The position numbers and the translations under genes were made by a program. Source: Xyrauchen texanus (Eukaryota > Chordata > Actinopteri > Cypriniformes > Catostomidae). Taken from it: 64,000 bases of DNA. This document shows positions 21,821 through 32,441 of this stretch, in pieces. The stretch's first letter is position 1; each line of letters begins with the position of its first letter. The stretch covers positions 18,658,900 through 18,722,899 of the forward strand of contig NC_068320.1 of assembly GCF_025860055.1 (NCBI RefSeq). The letters are read 5' to 3'. The notes under the pieces were generated by a model. It worked only from the letters and a program-made list of their open reading frames with translations, searched no databases and was not told where the DNA came from.

Positions 21821-22235
21821 CCCCATATGCGTTAGTAACGCAATGTCAAGTGGACTGAAGTCGTAAGGGAACGTCTCGGTTACGTACGTAACCTCGGTTC
21901 CCTGAGACGAAGGGAACGAGACATGCGTTACTAACGCATATGGGGAGTGCCTTCATACACGACCTATTTGAAACCTCTCTACAATAACGCCAATATTCTA
22001 ATATTGGCTATGGTGTTTGAGCCAGCCTGTTTTGGCGCGAAACTGACCGCTCGTTTCGGCGCGAACTGACCGCTATAAAACAGGTGCACAGACACCATTT
22101 CCTCAGAATTTCTGACTGAGAACAAGGAGCGCATTGCTCGTGCCTCAAGAACTCTGAGTCTTGTGGTGCGGCTAGCGTTCGCAATGTCTCGTTCCCTTCG
22201 TCTCAGGGAACCGAGGTTACGTACGTAACCGAGAC
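21821..22235. repeat. DIRS right terminal repeat complex
   Basis: It consists of an inverted copy of the left end (21821-21872), a 50-bp arm (21873-21922), a direct copy of 16437-16628 (21921-22112), about 70 bp of unique sequence, and the second 50-bp arm in reverse (22186-22235). Each arm contains the 14-bp palindrome GTTACGTACGTAAC. This may be a standard DIRS split-repeat end, or the end of a second, mostly deleted copy. Confidence 0.75.
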
Positions 22236-22488
22236 GTTTTCAATGCTTTGGAGTTGTTAGAGGTATAAGAGTATTTAAATACTATATTTAAAACAAATTC
22301 TCGAAAATACTACTGCGTGGGCACATTCCCAAAAAGGTTGAGGGGCAGATTCATCTACATATTACAGGAGGAGCAAAGTGCATCTATTTCAGGGAGCATG
22401 TTTCTTAAATAAAGATTGACTGGGTAAAAACGGTGTAACAAAGGACACATCCTTAACCGGTAATTAAATATAGTGAGGTAAAGACCAA

Positions 22489-23508
22489 TAGGGTGACCAC
22501 CTGCTATTGCTCTGTTGCAGGTCAACAGACCTGATTTTGCGGGACAATGCGGGACACGAGGGAGAGATAACTTACTATTATTGTACTAGGTGAATAAATA
22601 TTGATTTTATATTAGATGTATTTTTGCAGTGATGTTAAATGTTAATGACGTCGCTGTGAACGTCGCTCAGTTTGGCATAAGGTCACGATACAAACTCATT
22701 AACAGCTCAGACCTACTCAATGTAAATATAATGAAGTGAAAATAATAATCTAATCGTTAAAAAGCATATTTCCAAATAAGCACATCAATTCCATTATTAA
22801 AGACTAGAAAGATTAAATGCGTTCATACCGGAATCAGTGCATCTTGAATTAAAAGATGTTGTCTAATCTGGCTGCTTCGAGTAGGGCCTTCTCGACTGTA
22901 GAACTCCTGGCAGGTGTAAGTGTTCACTTTCACCAGGAGTTCACTTTTGATGAGGTCCACAGATGCTCAGTCCCTTGTCTCTGTCCACGCAGCGGTCATC
23001 AGTGAAAACACCCTCTCCACGAACGCGTTGGTGACATGAATGCTCAAAGATATCAGAGCTGTCATGTTTGGGGCACTGAACTGCTTCAGCAGAGCTGTCC
23101 GTGAAACTTCGGTGGCATACCCTGCACTCTCCTTTTTTAGGGTCACCTGTAACTGGTTTAACCATCACCATGTATATATTTTCTCCAATTCTTTATTATA
23201 CGAACAAAGACACTTTTTCTTCTTGGGAGCTCCGGATAGACCCATTTTATTGTTGCAGTTTTTTTCCCCGCTCTGGCAAGAAAAAAAGGCTGCGCTGCGC
23301 ATGTTCAGTGTTTTCTTATTAACTTTTTTTTATAGTGATTTTGTAATTAAAAGACGATGAAATAAAATGATGCTGAAATAATAATAAAGATAAAAAATTA
23401 TACAGACAACATTGAAATGCGGGACACTGCTTATGACTTACGGGACGCGGGACAAAGCTTCCAATTTCAGGGACTGTCCCGCAAAATACGGGAAAGGTGG
23501 TCACCCTA
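22489..23508. mobile_element. Non-autonomous DNA transposon with TAGGGTGACCACCT termini
   Basis: TAGGGTGACCACCT at 22489 is the exact reverse complement of AGGTGGTCACCCTA ending at 23508. Both ends are followed inward by GCGGGACA-type motifs. A minus-strand stretch at about 23120-23070 reads GECRVCHRSF...CPKH, which may be the remnant of a BED-like zinc finger of a hAT transposase. No target duplication is clear. The 1-kb length and absence of an intact ORF indicate a deletion derivative. Confidence 0.65.
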
Positions 23509-23759
23509 CCATACGACCTGCGTAAGACATGCTTGTGTGCGTCTCGGGTGTGTTGCGTCATAAAAATAAAATGTTTAGGTCACTGTGTCAAGTTAAATAT
23601 AGTGTAATACTCAATCTTTAATCACCTATTGAGATCCCTTAGTTCGCATTTGAACCCTTAGTAACGCATATCTGTGTTGTTTTCTTCACTGTATAAACTG
23701 CTGCTCACACAGCTGAAATTTCACTTACTGCCCTCTGGAGTATACAGGTGGTACTACAA

Positions 23760-23845
23760 GCATGCGATTAATGCGTTAATTTTTTTAACGCGTTATTTTT
23801 TGTATAATTAATCGCGCGTTATTAACGCGTTAACTCTAGATATTT
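23760..23845. repeat. AT-rich palindromic repeat with ATTAACGCGTTA motifs
   Basis: Overlapping self-complementary motifs (AATGCGTTAA, TTTAACGCGTTA, ATTAACGCGTTAA) occur within about 85 bp. This resembles the ends of common fish hAT-type elements, but no partner end was identified. The rest of 23509-24150 contains nothing I recognise. Confidence 0.45.
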
Positions 23846-24149
23846 ATATGCTGCACACATACATTCAAAATTATTGTAGGACAACAATTGAGCCCCTGCG
23901 CCATCTACTGGGAGAAAAGAGAATCACAGCCTTGAAACGGCACAAATAAACATGGCGTGGATGTATACAAGGAATTAGAAGCAAAATACCTTTAAACTAG
24001 CTTTTCCTTGTACGATTTTTTACATTTAAGCGCACTGGGCGATAAAAATGTATAAGAAAAGTCAAGAAAGAGCCCTGGAATTTGATCGAGTGCAAAGATG
24101 TATTTTTTCTTAAAGCACAACGGTCTGATGACCGCATGCTCAGCCCTTT

Positions 24150-24460
24150 TAGTGTTAAGTAAATACACAACTAACAACAATTTCAAGTGTGTACAGATTC
24201 TGCTCTCACAGACAGAGTTCAGAATGTGCATGTCAGGAAACAACCAAGTTTGTAAGTTTTTAGTAAAATATTCTATATTTTCTAAATTTGGCCACAAGAT
24301 AGAAATGTTTAAAAACAGTGTGAACAAGTTGAAGTCGCTAAATATCTTTATTTAAGTAATTTTTGTGTCCTCTCTTTCCATTTTTGCAGAGGCCTGGTGG
24401 TGTAATGCATACATTTGGAACTGCAATGATGGAAATAGTGCTGTGTTGTATGTGCCCTCC
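24150..24460 (+). repeat. Dispersed repeat, copy 1 (paralogue at 57370)
   Basis: The segment shares long blocks with 57370-57625, for example GTGTACAGATTCTGCTCT, GTCAGGAAACAACCAAGTTTG and GGAACTGCAATGATGGAAAT, in the same orientation with scattered substitutions and indels. It has no coding capacity. It could be a low-copy transposon or a segmental duplication of intronic sequence. Confidence 0.7.
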
Positions 24461-25347
24461 CAGATAGCCACTGGACGCTGTAACGGAACAGGGCCGCAAC
24501 CGCAAAACGATAGAGCCGGGTCTGGCCAGCATCCGCCTCACGGACTCGTTCCTGAGTCCAAACGCACATCGGGCCGAAGCCGTTTCTGGTCTGTTTTTAG
24601 GGGTTGTTGCGGATATGTGCCAGCGCCGATCCAGCACCGCCTGATCATCCCGTAACAGATGCGTAACGGGTGCGTGAAGCGATTCCGCCTACCGGAGCTG
24701 TGCCGGATGTGTTACGATTCTGCTTAAATCACCACTGGATTGTCCTTTTGCCTTATTTTCGGCATTTTTGTCAGTTAGGGTAGGCTAGGAACCTATGCTA
24801 CCTAGGCATAGGCCTACATTTTTCACAGTCTGTGGAATGTCCATAAAAATATTTCCACTACAAGGCCTTGGCTATAAATAAAAAGCTTGACTTGACTTGA
24901 TAAAGGCTAGTTGGAGCAATGCGTAGGCCTGTAGGCTATAGCTGAAATAAATCGTTTTAATGATTAAAACGCATACTAAAACAACGTAAACAAAGTAAAC
25001 AAACACAGAATTCAGACCACGATTTAATTATAAAAAATGAACAACAAAGTAATGAACAAAGTCAACAATTAACAAAGAACACAGTCAACAACAAACACAG
25101 AATTAATGGATTTAAAAAAACGCACAGGCTATTAACAAACAAAAAAAAAAAAAAACATGCACTTAAACAAAATCAATGTGGGTGCTGTGGCAGCTGTTGC
25201 TGTTGCTCCTGCTGCTGACGCGCCAGTCTCTCCTGGCGCCCTCCACTTCATGTCCGCCGAAAGGGCAAACCACCTAATTGAATGCCTCCATATTTCTGCT
25301 TCTGTTGCACTGGCTGTCAGCACCTGGAAAACAGCATTACTGATTAG
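24461..25347. other. Intergenic stretch, no gene recognised
   Basis: A GC-rich 250-bp block (24470-24720) begins exactly where similarity to 57370-57625 stops and looks like another inserted repeat. It is followed by AAC-rich simple sequence (24990-25130) and an A15 run at about 25141. A plus-strand frame at 25157-25390 has no recognisable domain. Confidence 0.5.
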
Positions 25348-27239
25348 CAGTGTTGTGCACAGTGTTGGGAGTAACGCGCTACAAAAGTAGGCTAATACAT
25401 TATAGTAACATATTACTTTTTGCTGTAACGCAGTAGTGTAAGGCATTACTAATCAATTTTCAGTAATATTTTACTCGTTACATGTTCAGTAAGGCTTGCG
25501 TTACAACAGACTTTTAGTTTTAATTGTAGGCTAAAACAAACAAAAAAAAACAGCAAGACCGCGAGACATTAACGAACGAAAAATGCAAGTAGGCTACCTG
25601 TTCGTGCAGTCAATAGCCGTGTGTCTAAGTTTGTAAATAAAGACTAAATGGCAGCGTCTGATATATTTGTATAGCGATTTATTTTTTACAGGAGTGCGGT
25701 GAGTCATGATTTCGGCCTCTATGTGCTCGCGCTGGCCAGTGGAAGCGGCTAATGGGTGAAGATGGCATGAAGAAGACCACATTCGCGAAATCGACATATA
25801 TATGCGCATTAGGCTATTCGTTCTGTGTTTTCTTTCTAAACAGTTAGGCTATGTTTAGGTGGTATTTTTCATGTTTTCATCACGCAATCATGTTTTTGAT
25901 GCGGTGGTGACGCGTTCATGTAGCTAACATGTAAGGGTGGCGGCGGCGCTGCCGATAATTAAAGCACCTAAAAGCTGATGAAAAAGCAATGATTATGAAT
26001 ATGTCAAATATAGCAAGGAGACATTTTAATTGTTTATTAATAAAGATGAAGTTGACGATGCTGACTCGCGATCTTCGCAGTAGGCCTATAATGCACCAGA
26101 GAGAAATGCACACAGATAAGCAGAGAGCACTCTGTTTTCTTTCGTTTTGAATTGTTCTGTTTACAAGTAGACAATTCAATATATATTTTTCAGGTCTGTG
26201 AAGTAAGCTATAGGCTACTTTGAGTTTCGGTTCATTTATGAGACGCGCTCCAGTTCACAAGCCTGCGCCTCCATATCGTGATTATCTATAATTGTCTGCT
26301 ATACTTCTTATTTATTAAATACAGGCAATTGGTGTATTAAACATTGGTTAAATTTAAGATACAATTAATAAAAAACGAAATTCCCTTTAAAGAAAGGCTT
26401 TGTGTCTTCTGTTTGAGGTCTGTGAAAGTTTTAAAGGAGTCTTTTAGTGCCGCTTCAGAGCGCTCGCGTCCGTAACGGAGAACTATCACGTCTGTAACAT
26501 TGTTTTTTCCTCAAATGCGAACACAAAAAATAAAATAAAATGAATATTTTATGTTCAGTGCAGAGCCAACCCTTCTTCATCCGATTTGCGCAGTGTAATT
26601 CACAGAATTACAACAACAAAAATCGTTGCCTCCTAAAAGTTAAAGATTTTTTTGTCACGCATGACTGTCTATTTCCCTAATATTAAATATAAAACGCATG
26701 TGTAGACTGATATTTTTCTAATTTCCTTTCAGGGAGGAGCCTATGGACAAACAGACGTTTCAATATTTTGGTATTAATGCATTTTCTGAGAATTTATATT
26801 TCAAGTTTTGACTGCAAATGGCATGTCCATAACGCTGGAATTCCCAAATTTTAAATAATTTATCCTCAAATAGTTTTGTGGTGTAGGTCTACGTACTTTA
26901 TAATGTTAACTTCAAATAATACTAATAGTAATTTAAAGATGTGGTAGCATTGGGTCTGGACGGTATGGATAACGCTGGGAGTTGGAAGGGGTGTGTCGCG
27001 ATTCTGCAGGTTCGTGGATCTGAGTGTTGCGATTTCGGTTTCATATCGCATATCGTTACAGCCCCAACAGTTCTACTTCTGATAGTTATTTTGGTGAAAG
27101 TAACACAAACGTAATACAGGAGTAATGTAACGCATTACAATTCTGAGACAGTAATATTGTAAGGTAATGAATTACTTTTAAATAACAGTAACAAGTAATA
27201 AATAATGTATAACAGTTTGGAAGTAACCAGTGTTGTGCA
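25348..27239. mobile_element. Possible DNA transposon bounded by 12-bp direct repeats
   Basis: CAGTGTTGTGCA occurs at 25348-25359 and again at 27228-27239. Inside each border are short GTAAC and TTACTTT-rich blocks of the kind seen at ends of fish hAT-like elements, including a motif GTTGGGAGTAACGCGCTAC. No transposase is visible. The right border is also the centre of the inverted repeat described separately, so the boundaries are tentative. Confidence 0.4.
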
Positions 27240-27363
27240 AGTTACTTCCAAACTAGTACATTATATATTACTTGTTACTGTTATTTAAAAGTAATTCATT
27301 ACCTTACTGTCTCAGAATTGTAATGCGTTACATTACTCCTGTATTACGTTTGTGTTACTTTAC
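27097..27363. repeat. Near-perfect inverted repeat, 131/123-bp arms, 13-bp spacer
   Basis: The left arm 27097-27227 and right arm 27241-27363 are reverse complements. The main difference is 8 extra bases (TAATATTG) in the left arm. The spacer is CAGTGTTGTGCAA. Pairing resumes further out: 27364-27451 is complementary to 25997-26081. The left side therefore holds about 1,015 bp (26082-27096) that the right side lacks. Confidence 0.9.
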
Positions 27364-27451
27364 TGCGAAGATCGCGAGTCAGCATCGTCAACTTCATCTT
27401 GACTTTATTAATAAACAATTAAAATATCTCCTTGCTATATTTTACATATTC

Positions 27452-29735
27452 AAATCAAATCAAATCAAATCACTTTATTGTCACACTACCATGTACACAA
27501 GTGCAACAGTAGGTGAAATTCTTGTGTGCAGTTCCGAGCAACATAGCAGTCATGACAGTGACGAGACATATACCAATTACAGTAAACAACATACTTACAC
27601 AAAACAATTTACATATCAAATGTACACATACTTACACAAAACAATTTACAAATCAGATGTACACATACTTACACAACACAATAATTATATACAATGCAGA
27701 ATATAGAACAGAATATACAATACAATACAATAAGTGGGAGTATATGAAATATATATGTGTATATATATATATATAGCAGTTGTATTGAGGAGAATATGTT
27801 GACAGTCCAGTGTGAGATTATAGCTGAATAAAGTGCAGTGCTAATTATTGATCCTGATAGATCAAGAGTTCAACAGTCTGATTGCTTGGGGAAAAAGCTA
27901 TCATGTAGTCGGCTGGTGCGGGTCCTGATGCTGCGATACCGCCTGCCTGATGGTAGCAGTGAGAACAGCCCATGACTTGGGTGACTGGAGTCTCTGATGA
28001 TCCTCCAAGCTTTTTTCACACACCGCCTGGTGTATATGTCCTGGAGGGAGGGAAGCTCACCTCCGATGATGTTCCTGGCAGTTCGCACCACCCTTTGCAG
28101 GGCTTTGCAGTTGTGCGCGGTGCTATTGCCGTACCAGGCGGTGATGCAGCCAGTCAGGATGCTCTCTACAGTGCTGGTGTAGAACCGTGTGAGGATGTGG
28201 TGGTTCATTCCAAACTTCCTCAGCCGTCTCAGGAAGAAGAGGCGCTGGTGAGCCTTCTTCACAACGGCCTCAGTGTGGACGGACCATGTGAGTTCCTCAG
28301 TAATGTGGACACCGAGGAACTTGAAGCTGCTGACTCTCTCCACCGGTGCTCCATTGATGGTGATGGGGCTGTGTTCTCCGTCTTTCTTCCTGAAGTCCAC
28401 AACAAGCTCCTTGGTTTTACTGACGTTGAGGGAGAGGTTGTGCTCCTGACACCAGCGTGTCAGAGTGTGCACCTCCTCTCTGTAGGCTCTTTCATCATTG
28501 TCAGTGATCAGACCTACCACCGTCGTATCGTCAGCAAACTTAATGATGGCATTGGAGCTATGTGTTGCCACACAGTCATGTGTGTACAGGGAATACAGGA
28601 GTGGGCTGAGAACACAGCCCTGCGGGGCTCCAGTGTTGAGGGTCAGTGATGAGGAGGTGTTGCTGCCCATTCTAACCACCTGACGTCTGCCTGACAGGAA
28701 ATCCAGGATCCAGCTGCACAGCGAGCTGTTTAAGCCCAGAGCCCGGAGTTTCTCATCAAGCTTGGAGGGCACTATGGTGTTGAATGCTGAGCTGTAGTCT
28801 ACAAACAGCATTCTCACATATGTGTTCCTTTTTTCTGTATTGTAGATGCAATGGCATCATCAGTGGAGCGGTTGTTGCGGTAGGCAAACTGCAATGGGTC
28901 CAAAGAGGGGGGCAGAACAGAGCAGATGTGATCTCTGATTAACCTCTCGAAGCATTTGCTGATGATGGGGGTCAGAGCAACAGGACGCCAGTCATTTAAG
29001 CATGTGATTATAGCTTGCTTCGGTACAGGCACAATGGTTGATGTTTTGAAGCATGTGGGGACTACAGACAGGGAGAGGGACAGATTGAAAATGTCCGTAA
29101 AAACACCAGCCAGTTGATTCGCGCACGCTCTGATGACGCGGCCCGGAATGCCGTCTGGACCCGCGGCTTTACGGATGTTCACCCGTCGGAATGATCGGGT
29201 TACATCCACAACAGAGACGGAGAGTGAATCAACCTCTGTAGCGTCAGTCGCGAGTGCACTCTCCGCGAGGGCGGTGTTACTGTCCTCAAAACGAGCATAA
29301 AATGTATTAAGTTCGTCCGGGAGAGATGCAGCGGTGTTCATGGCGGAGACTTTATTCCGCTTGTAGTCCGTGATTGTGTTAATTCCCTGCCACATACTTC
29401 TGGAGTCAGTGGTGTTGAACTGACTTTCAAGTTTGTGCCTGTACTGGCGTTTAGCTGCACTGATAGTGTTACGGAGGGCATAACTGGCTTGTTTACGCTC
29501 CTCCGTGTTAGGAGAATTAAAAGCGGAGGTCCGCGCAGTGAGTGCCGCGCGAACATCGCCGTTAACCCATGGTTTCTGGTTGGGGTATATCCGTATAGTT
29601 TTGGTCGGAACAACGTCCTCTACGCACTTCCTGATGAAACACGTTACGCTGTCAGCGTAAACCTCGATGTCGTCATCAGAGGCGGACCGGAACATCTCCC
29701 AGTCCGCGTGATCAAAACAATTTTTTATTTGAGTA
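27452..29735 (-). mobile_element. L2-type LINE, 5'-truncated
   Basis: Minus-strand reverse transcriptase sequence ends in the 3' tail ACAATAAAGTGATTTGATTTG with about four GATTT units, as in fish L2-group LINEs. The 5' end near 29735 lacks the apurinic endonuclease domain, which indicates incomplete reverse transcription. The 3' tail abuts exactly the outer end of the long inverted repeat (27451). Confidence 0.85.
27870..29735 (-). pseudogene. L2 LINE reverse transcriptase ORF2 remnant
   Basis: Segment 29735-28814 carries the linker and RT motifs 0-2 (RKAAGPDGIPGRVI, NDWRPVALTPIISKCFERL). Segment 28817-27870 carries DYSSAFNTI, GAPQGCVLSPLLYSLYTHD and the catalytic FADDTT, then the thumb and the C-terminal region ending DSFFPKQSDC. 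A single frameshift near 28815 (KKGTHM/VRMLF) separates the two parts. The remaining RT is otherwise well preserved. The enzyme performs target-primed reverse transcription; this copy lacks its endonuclease. Confidence 0.9.
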
Positions 29736-29809
29736 ATTATTTGAGTAATCTGTAAGACTTTTGAGTGAATAAATACTAATTCACTAAGGACATTTGAAGC
29801 AATAGCCTA

Positions 29810-30913
29810 CTTACGGCTGAGGAGGGTACGTGATGCCATCCTGTGGAAGGCCCTCTTCTTGTTCACACCCTTCCAATTAATTGTTCGAGAAAGGGGGCAG
29901 GAAAACAGGTATGACAGAATGTTCCATGTCACCCTCTTCAAATCCACACCCCCGACAGCAGACAGGGTATTCACCTAGGGGCATGAAGATAGTGGTTGGA
30001 TCACCGTTGCACAAGTTTTTAAACAGGTAAGCCACTTTTTTGACACTTTTTTTTTTTACAATTAAGACATGTGGGCAATTGGATGATGCTTTTATCCATA
30101 ACATTCAAGTTACATCATCATAAAGAGCTTAGTCTAGCAATAAATATTACTTTCGATGAATTAAATTAGTTACATCATCATAAAGAGCTTAGTCTACTGT
30201 AGCAATAAATATTACTTTAGATTAATTAGATTTAGTGTAAGATGAAACAAGTGTCTTGAGTACAATGAGAGCATATTGGGGGAATATGCTTACAAGGGCA
30301 TGTTTCTGCCTATCGTTGGCAGGGTCCGCCAGCCAGGCCTCAAAGCGGTCCAGCTCTGCATCTGATTCCAGGGGGAATTGAAATTCCCCGGACCACTCAA
30401 AGGCTGCTGGTTGGAGGCCGTTATTGACCTTGGCCATGAGCAGGTTCACGGTGGTGGCGAGTTGGGCAACCTGCTGCTTTAGGTTTTCCAAAAGCAATAG
30501 GCCATGTAGCTGAGCCGCTGAAACATTGTGAAAGTTGAAAAAAAAGTGTTAATCTGGAGAAAAGACTCAGGTTATTTAAACATTAAGGAAATAATACACA
30601 CAATGATGGTCAATAAAATCAACCCACAGCTGCACACTATACTGTATAAATATACAGTACAGGCCAAAAGTTTGGACACACCTTCAATGTGTTTCCTTTA
30701 TTTTCATGACTATTTACATTGTAGTTTCTCATTGGCTACTTTGAAGAAACTAGAATATAAGACATGTTTTCAGTTACTTCACTCTTTTTGTGTACATAAT
30801 TCCACATGTGTTCATTAATAGCTTTGATGCCTTCAGTGAGAATCTACAATGTAAATAGTCATGAAAATAAAGAAAACGCATTGAATGAGATGTGTCCAAA
30901 CTTTTGGCCTGTA

Positions 30914-30976
<63 letters not shown>

Positions 30977-32352
30977 AAACATTGTTAACACTCTTTTTTT
31001 TTTTTTTTCTTACGTGTGCAAGGAATTGGCCCTGTTTCATGGCCAACTCTGAAGGTTGGCTTGAAGAGGAGGTGACCTCCAGGCTCTCCACCACCGCTGG
31101 CTAATTGAGGAAAGGTATGTAAATGTTAAAATCAGAAAACAAAAAAATAAGTATATACAGGATATTTATTGTACACATTGTAAATTTGTATGAAAAAGTC
31201 ACCATGTGAATAGGGGAAGCCCATATTAATGTCAAACACTGGACTCAAGTGTTGAGGTGGTGGTGGTGTTGACTGGTGCGCTGAGCTATTGATTACTAGA
31301 TGACCATTGAGGGAAAATGATAACAAGAGAGGCAGATTGTCAGACAAGGACAGAAATGAACAGGAAAGAACATCACCTTTGTACTTTCATTTGTATTGTA
31401 ATTTTGCTACAGAGCATGATTCCTACCATTGAAGGGGTCTGACTCCCTCCTCACATTCCAGCTTATGTCTGTAAATGTTTCCTGTCCTGTGTTGTCCAGA
31501 GACTCCTGACCCATGTCCACTGCGATGTCCGCTTTTTGATAAAGGGAAAACCGTGAATCAACATATTGCAGTGGTACAAATCACTGGACTGTACATTGTT
31601 GCAGTTGGCAATCAAATCAAAACTTACAGAGGGGGGCTGGAGGGAGACTATGAAGTGTAGTGCTAATAGCGAGAGGTTGAGGCCGAGGCCGAGGCCGAGG
31701 CCGAGACTCTGGTCTTCTTTTTGGAGTCTGCTCAGTTTCAGAGTCAGTACTGCCATTTTCAAATCCTGGGTAACTAGTGAAGACAGAGGTCAAATTGTAA
31801 TGACAAGGCAATAGCATCATTCAATGGGCAGGCATGAACAAAGGCTTTTTTTTTTGTACCCTAAACCCATCCCCAGCCATAGCTTTTGCAGTAATACAAC
31901 AATTATCTATAATGTACATACTGTGTCGCTTTTCTTCTCCTTTTTGCCATTGAGCTCTCATCCTCTGACTGGAGGACTGCCGTTCCATTTCTGTTGTAGT
32001 CCTTCAGCTTTTGCCTTGCCTTACTGAAGTCATCTACTATTATTAAAAAAAAAAATAATAAAGAAAGACAGATATGGAGATAATTAAGGATAAATGAAGT
32101 AAGGCATAACTGTTGTCCTAACATGGAAAGACGTAGAATTACCCTGTTTGCTTGTTTATTTACCTTTTTCAAAGAGTGTTCTTATTTTGAAGATTTTCCA
32201 GCCAGGGCCTGGCATTTCATGCCTCTTTATGGCCTTTTGGGTTTTTTCCTCAGAAATGAATGTTGGCCAAAAACATTCATCACCTTTAACCCATGACCTC
32301 GGCACAACTTCTGTAATGTCCTCGTCGAGGAAAATTACTCCACAGAATGTCT
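29810..32352 (-). CDS. Multi-exon companion gene of the transposase block (DUF4806-like C-terminus)
   Basis: Exons inferred on the minus strand. 32352-32164 encodes IFLDEDITEVVPRSWVKG... then GPGWKIFKIRTLFEK. About 32035-31921 begins DDFSKARQKLKDYN. About 31771-31628 includes a hexamer-coded RPRPRPRP stretch. About 31533-31429, 31312-31180 and 31100-31018 are weaker. About 30520-30290 contains ENLKQQVAQLATTVNLLM and FEWSGEFQFPLESDAELDRFE. The last exon near 29885-29810 reads INWKGVNKKRAFHRMASRTLL, then RK and TAG. The C-terminal half resembles the DUF4806 proteins found beside fish transposases. Exon borders other than the first are uncertain, and no start codon is assigned. A MITE and a TA run lie in one intron. 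It may be a DNA-binding accessory protein; that is inference. Confidence 0.5.
30655..30916. mobile_element. MITE with CAGTACAGGCCAAAAGTTTG termini, TA target sites
   Basis: The terminal sequence CAGTACAGGCCAAAAGTTTG is inverted at the right end as CAAACTTTTGGCCTGTACTG, with TA on both outer sides. Pairing continues inward (CATGACTATTTACATTGTAG against its complement). This 262-bp element belongs to a very common fish Tc1/mariner-type family. It lies in an intron of the DUF4806-like gene. Confidence 0.85.
30917..30972. repeat. (TA)n microsatellite
   Basis: About 55 bp of TA repeats directly abut the right end of the MITE, probably expanded from its target site. Confidence 0.95.
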
Positions 32353-32441
32353 TTTAGAAATCATTGTGTAAAAAATAAGATGATTAAAAAAATACATAAC
32401 TGAACTGAACTGAACTGAACTATGATTTTCAAAAATAAAGT

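Larger units (their letters stand above)
16411..22235 (+). mobile_element. Decayed DIRS-type tyrosine-recombinase retrotransposon
   Basis: A plus-strand series of gag, reverse transcriptase, RNase H and tyrosine recombinase remnants lies between complex terminal repeats. The left end 16411-16462 recurs inverted at 21821-21872. The segment 16437-16628 recurs in direct orientation at 21921-22112. Two 50-bp arms (21873-21922 and 22186-22235) form a further inverted repeat. Inverted terminal repeats and absence of target duplication are expected for DIRS, which integrates through a circular intermediate. Stops and frameshifts make it inactive. Its left end lies only about 22 bp from the gypsy insertion. 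Confidence 0.85.

Noticed and set aside
27972..28649. A 225-codon plus-strand open frame across the LINE
   Set aside because: It is antisense to a well-conserved reverse transcriptase and has no domain.
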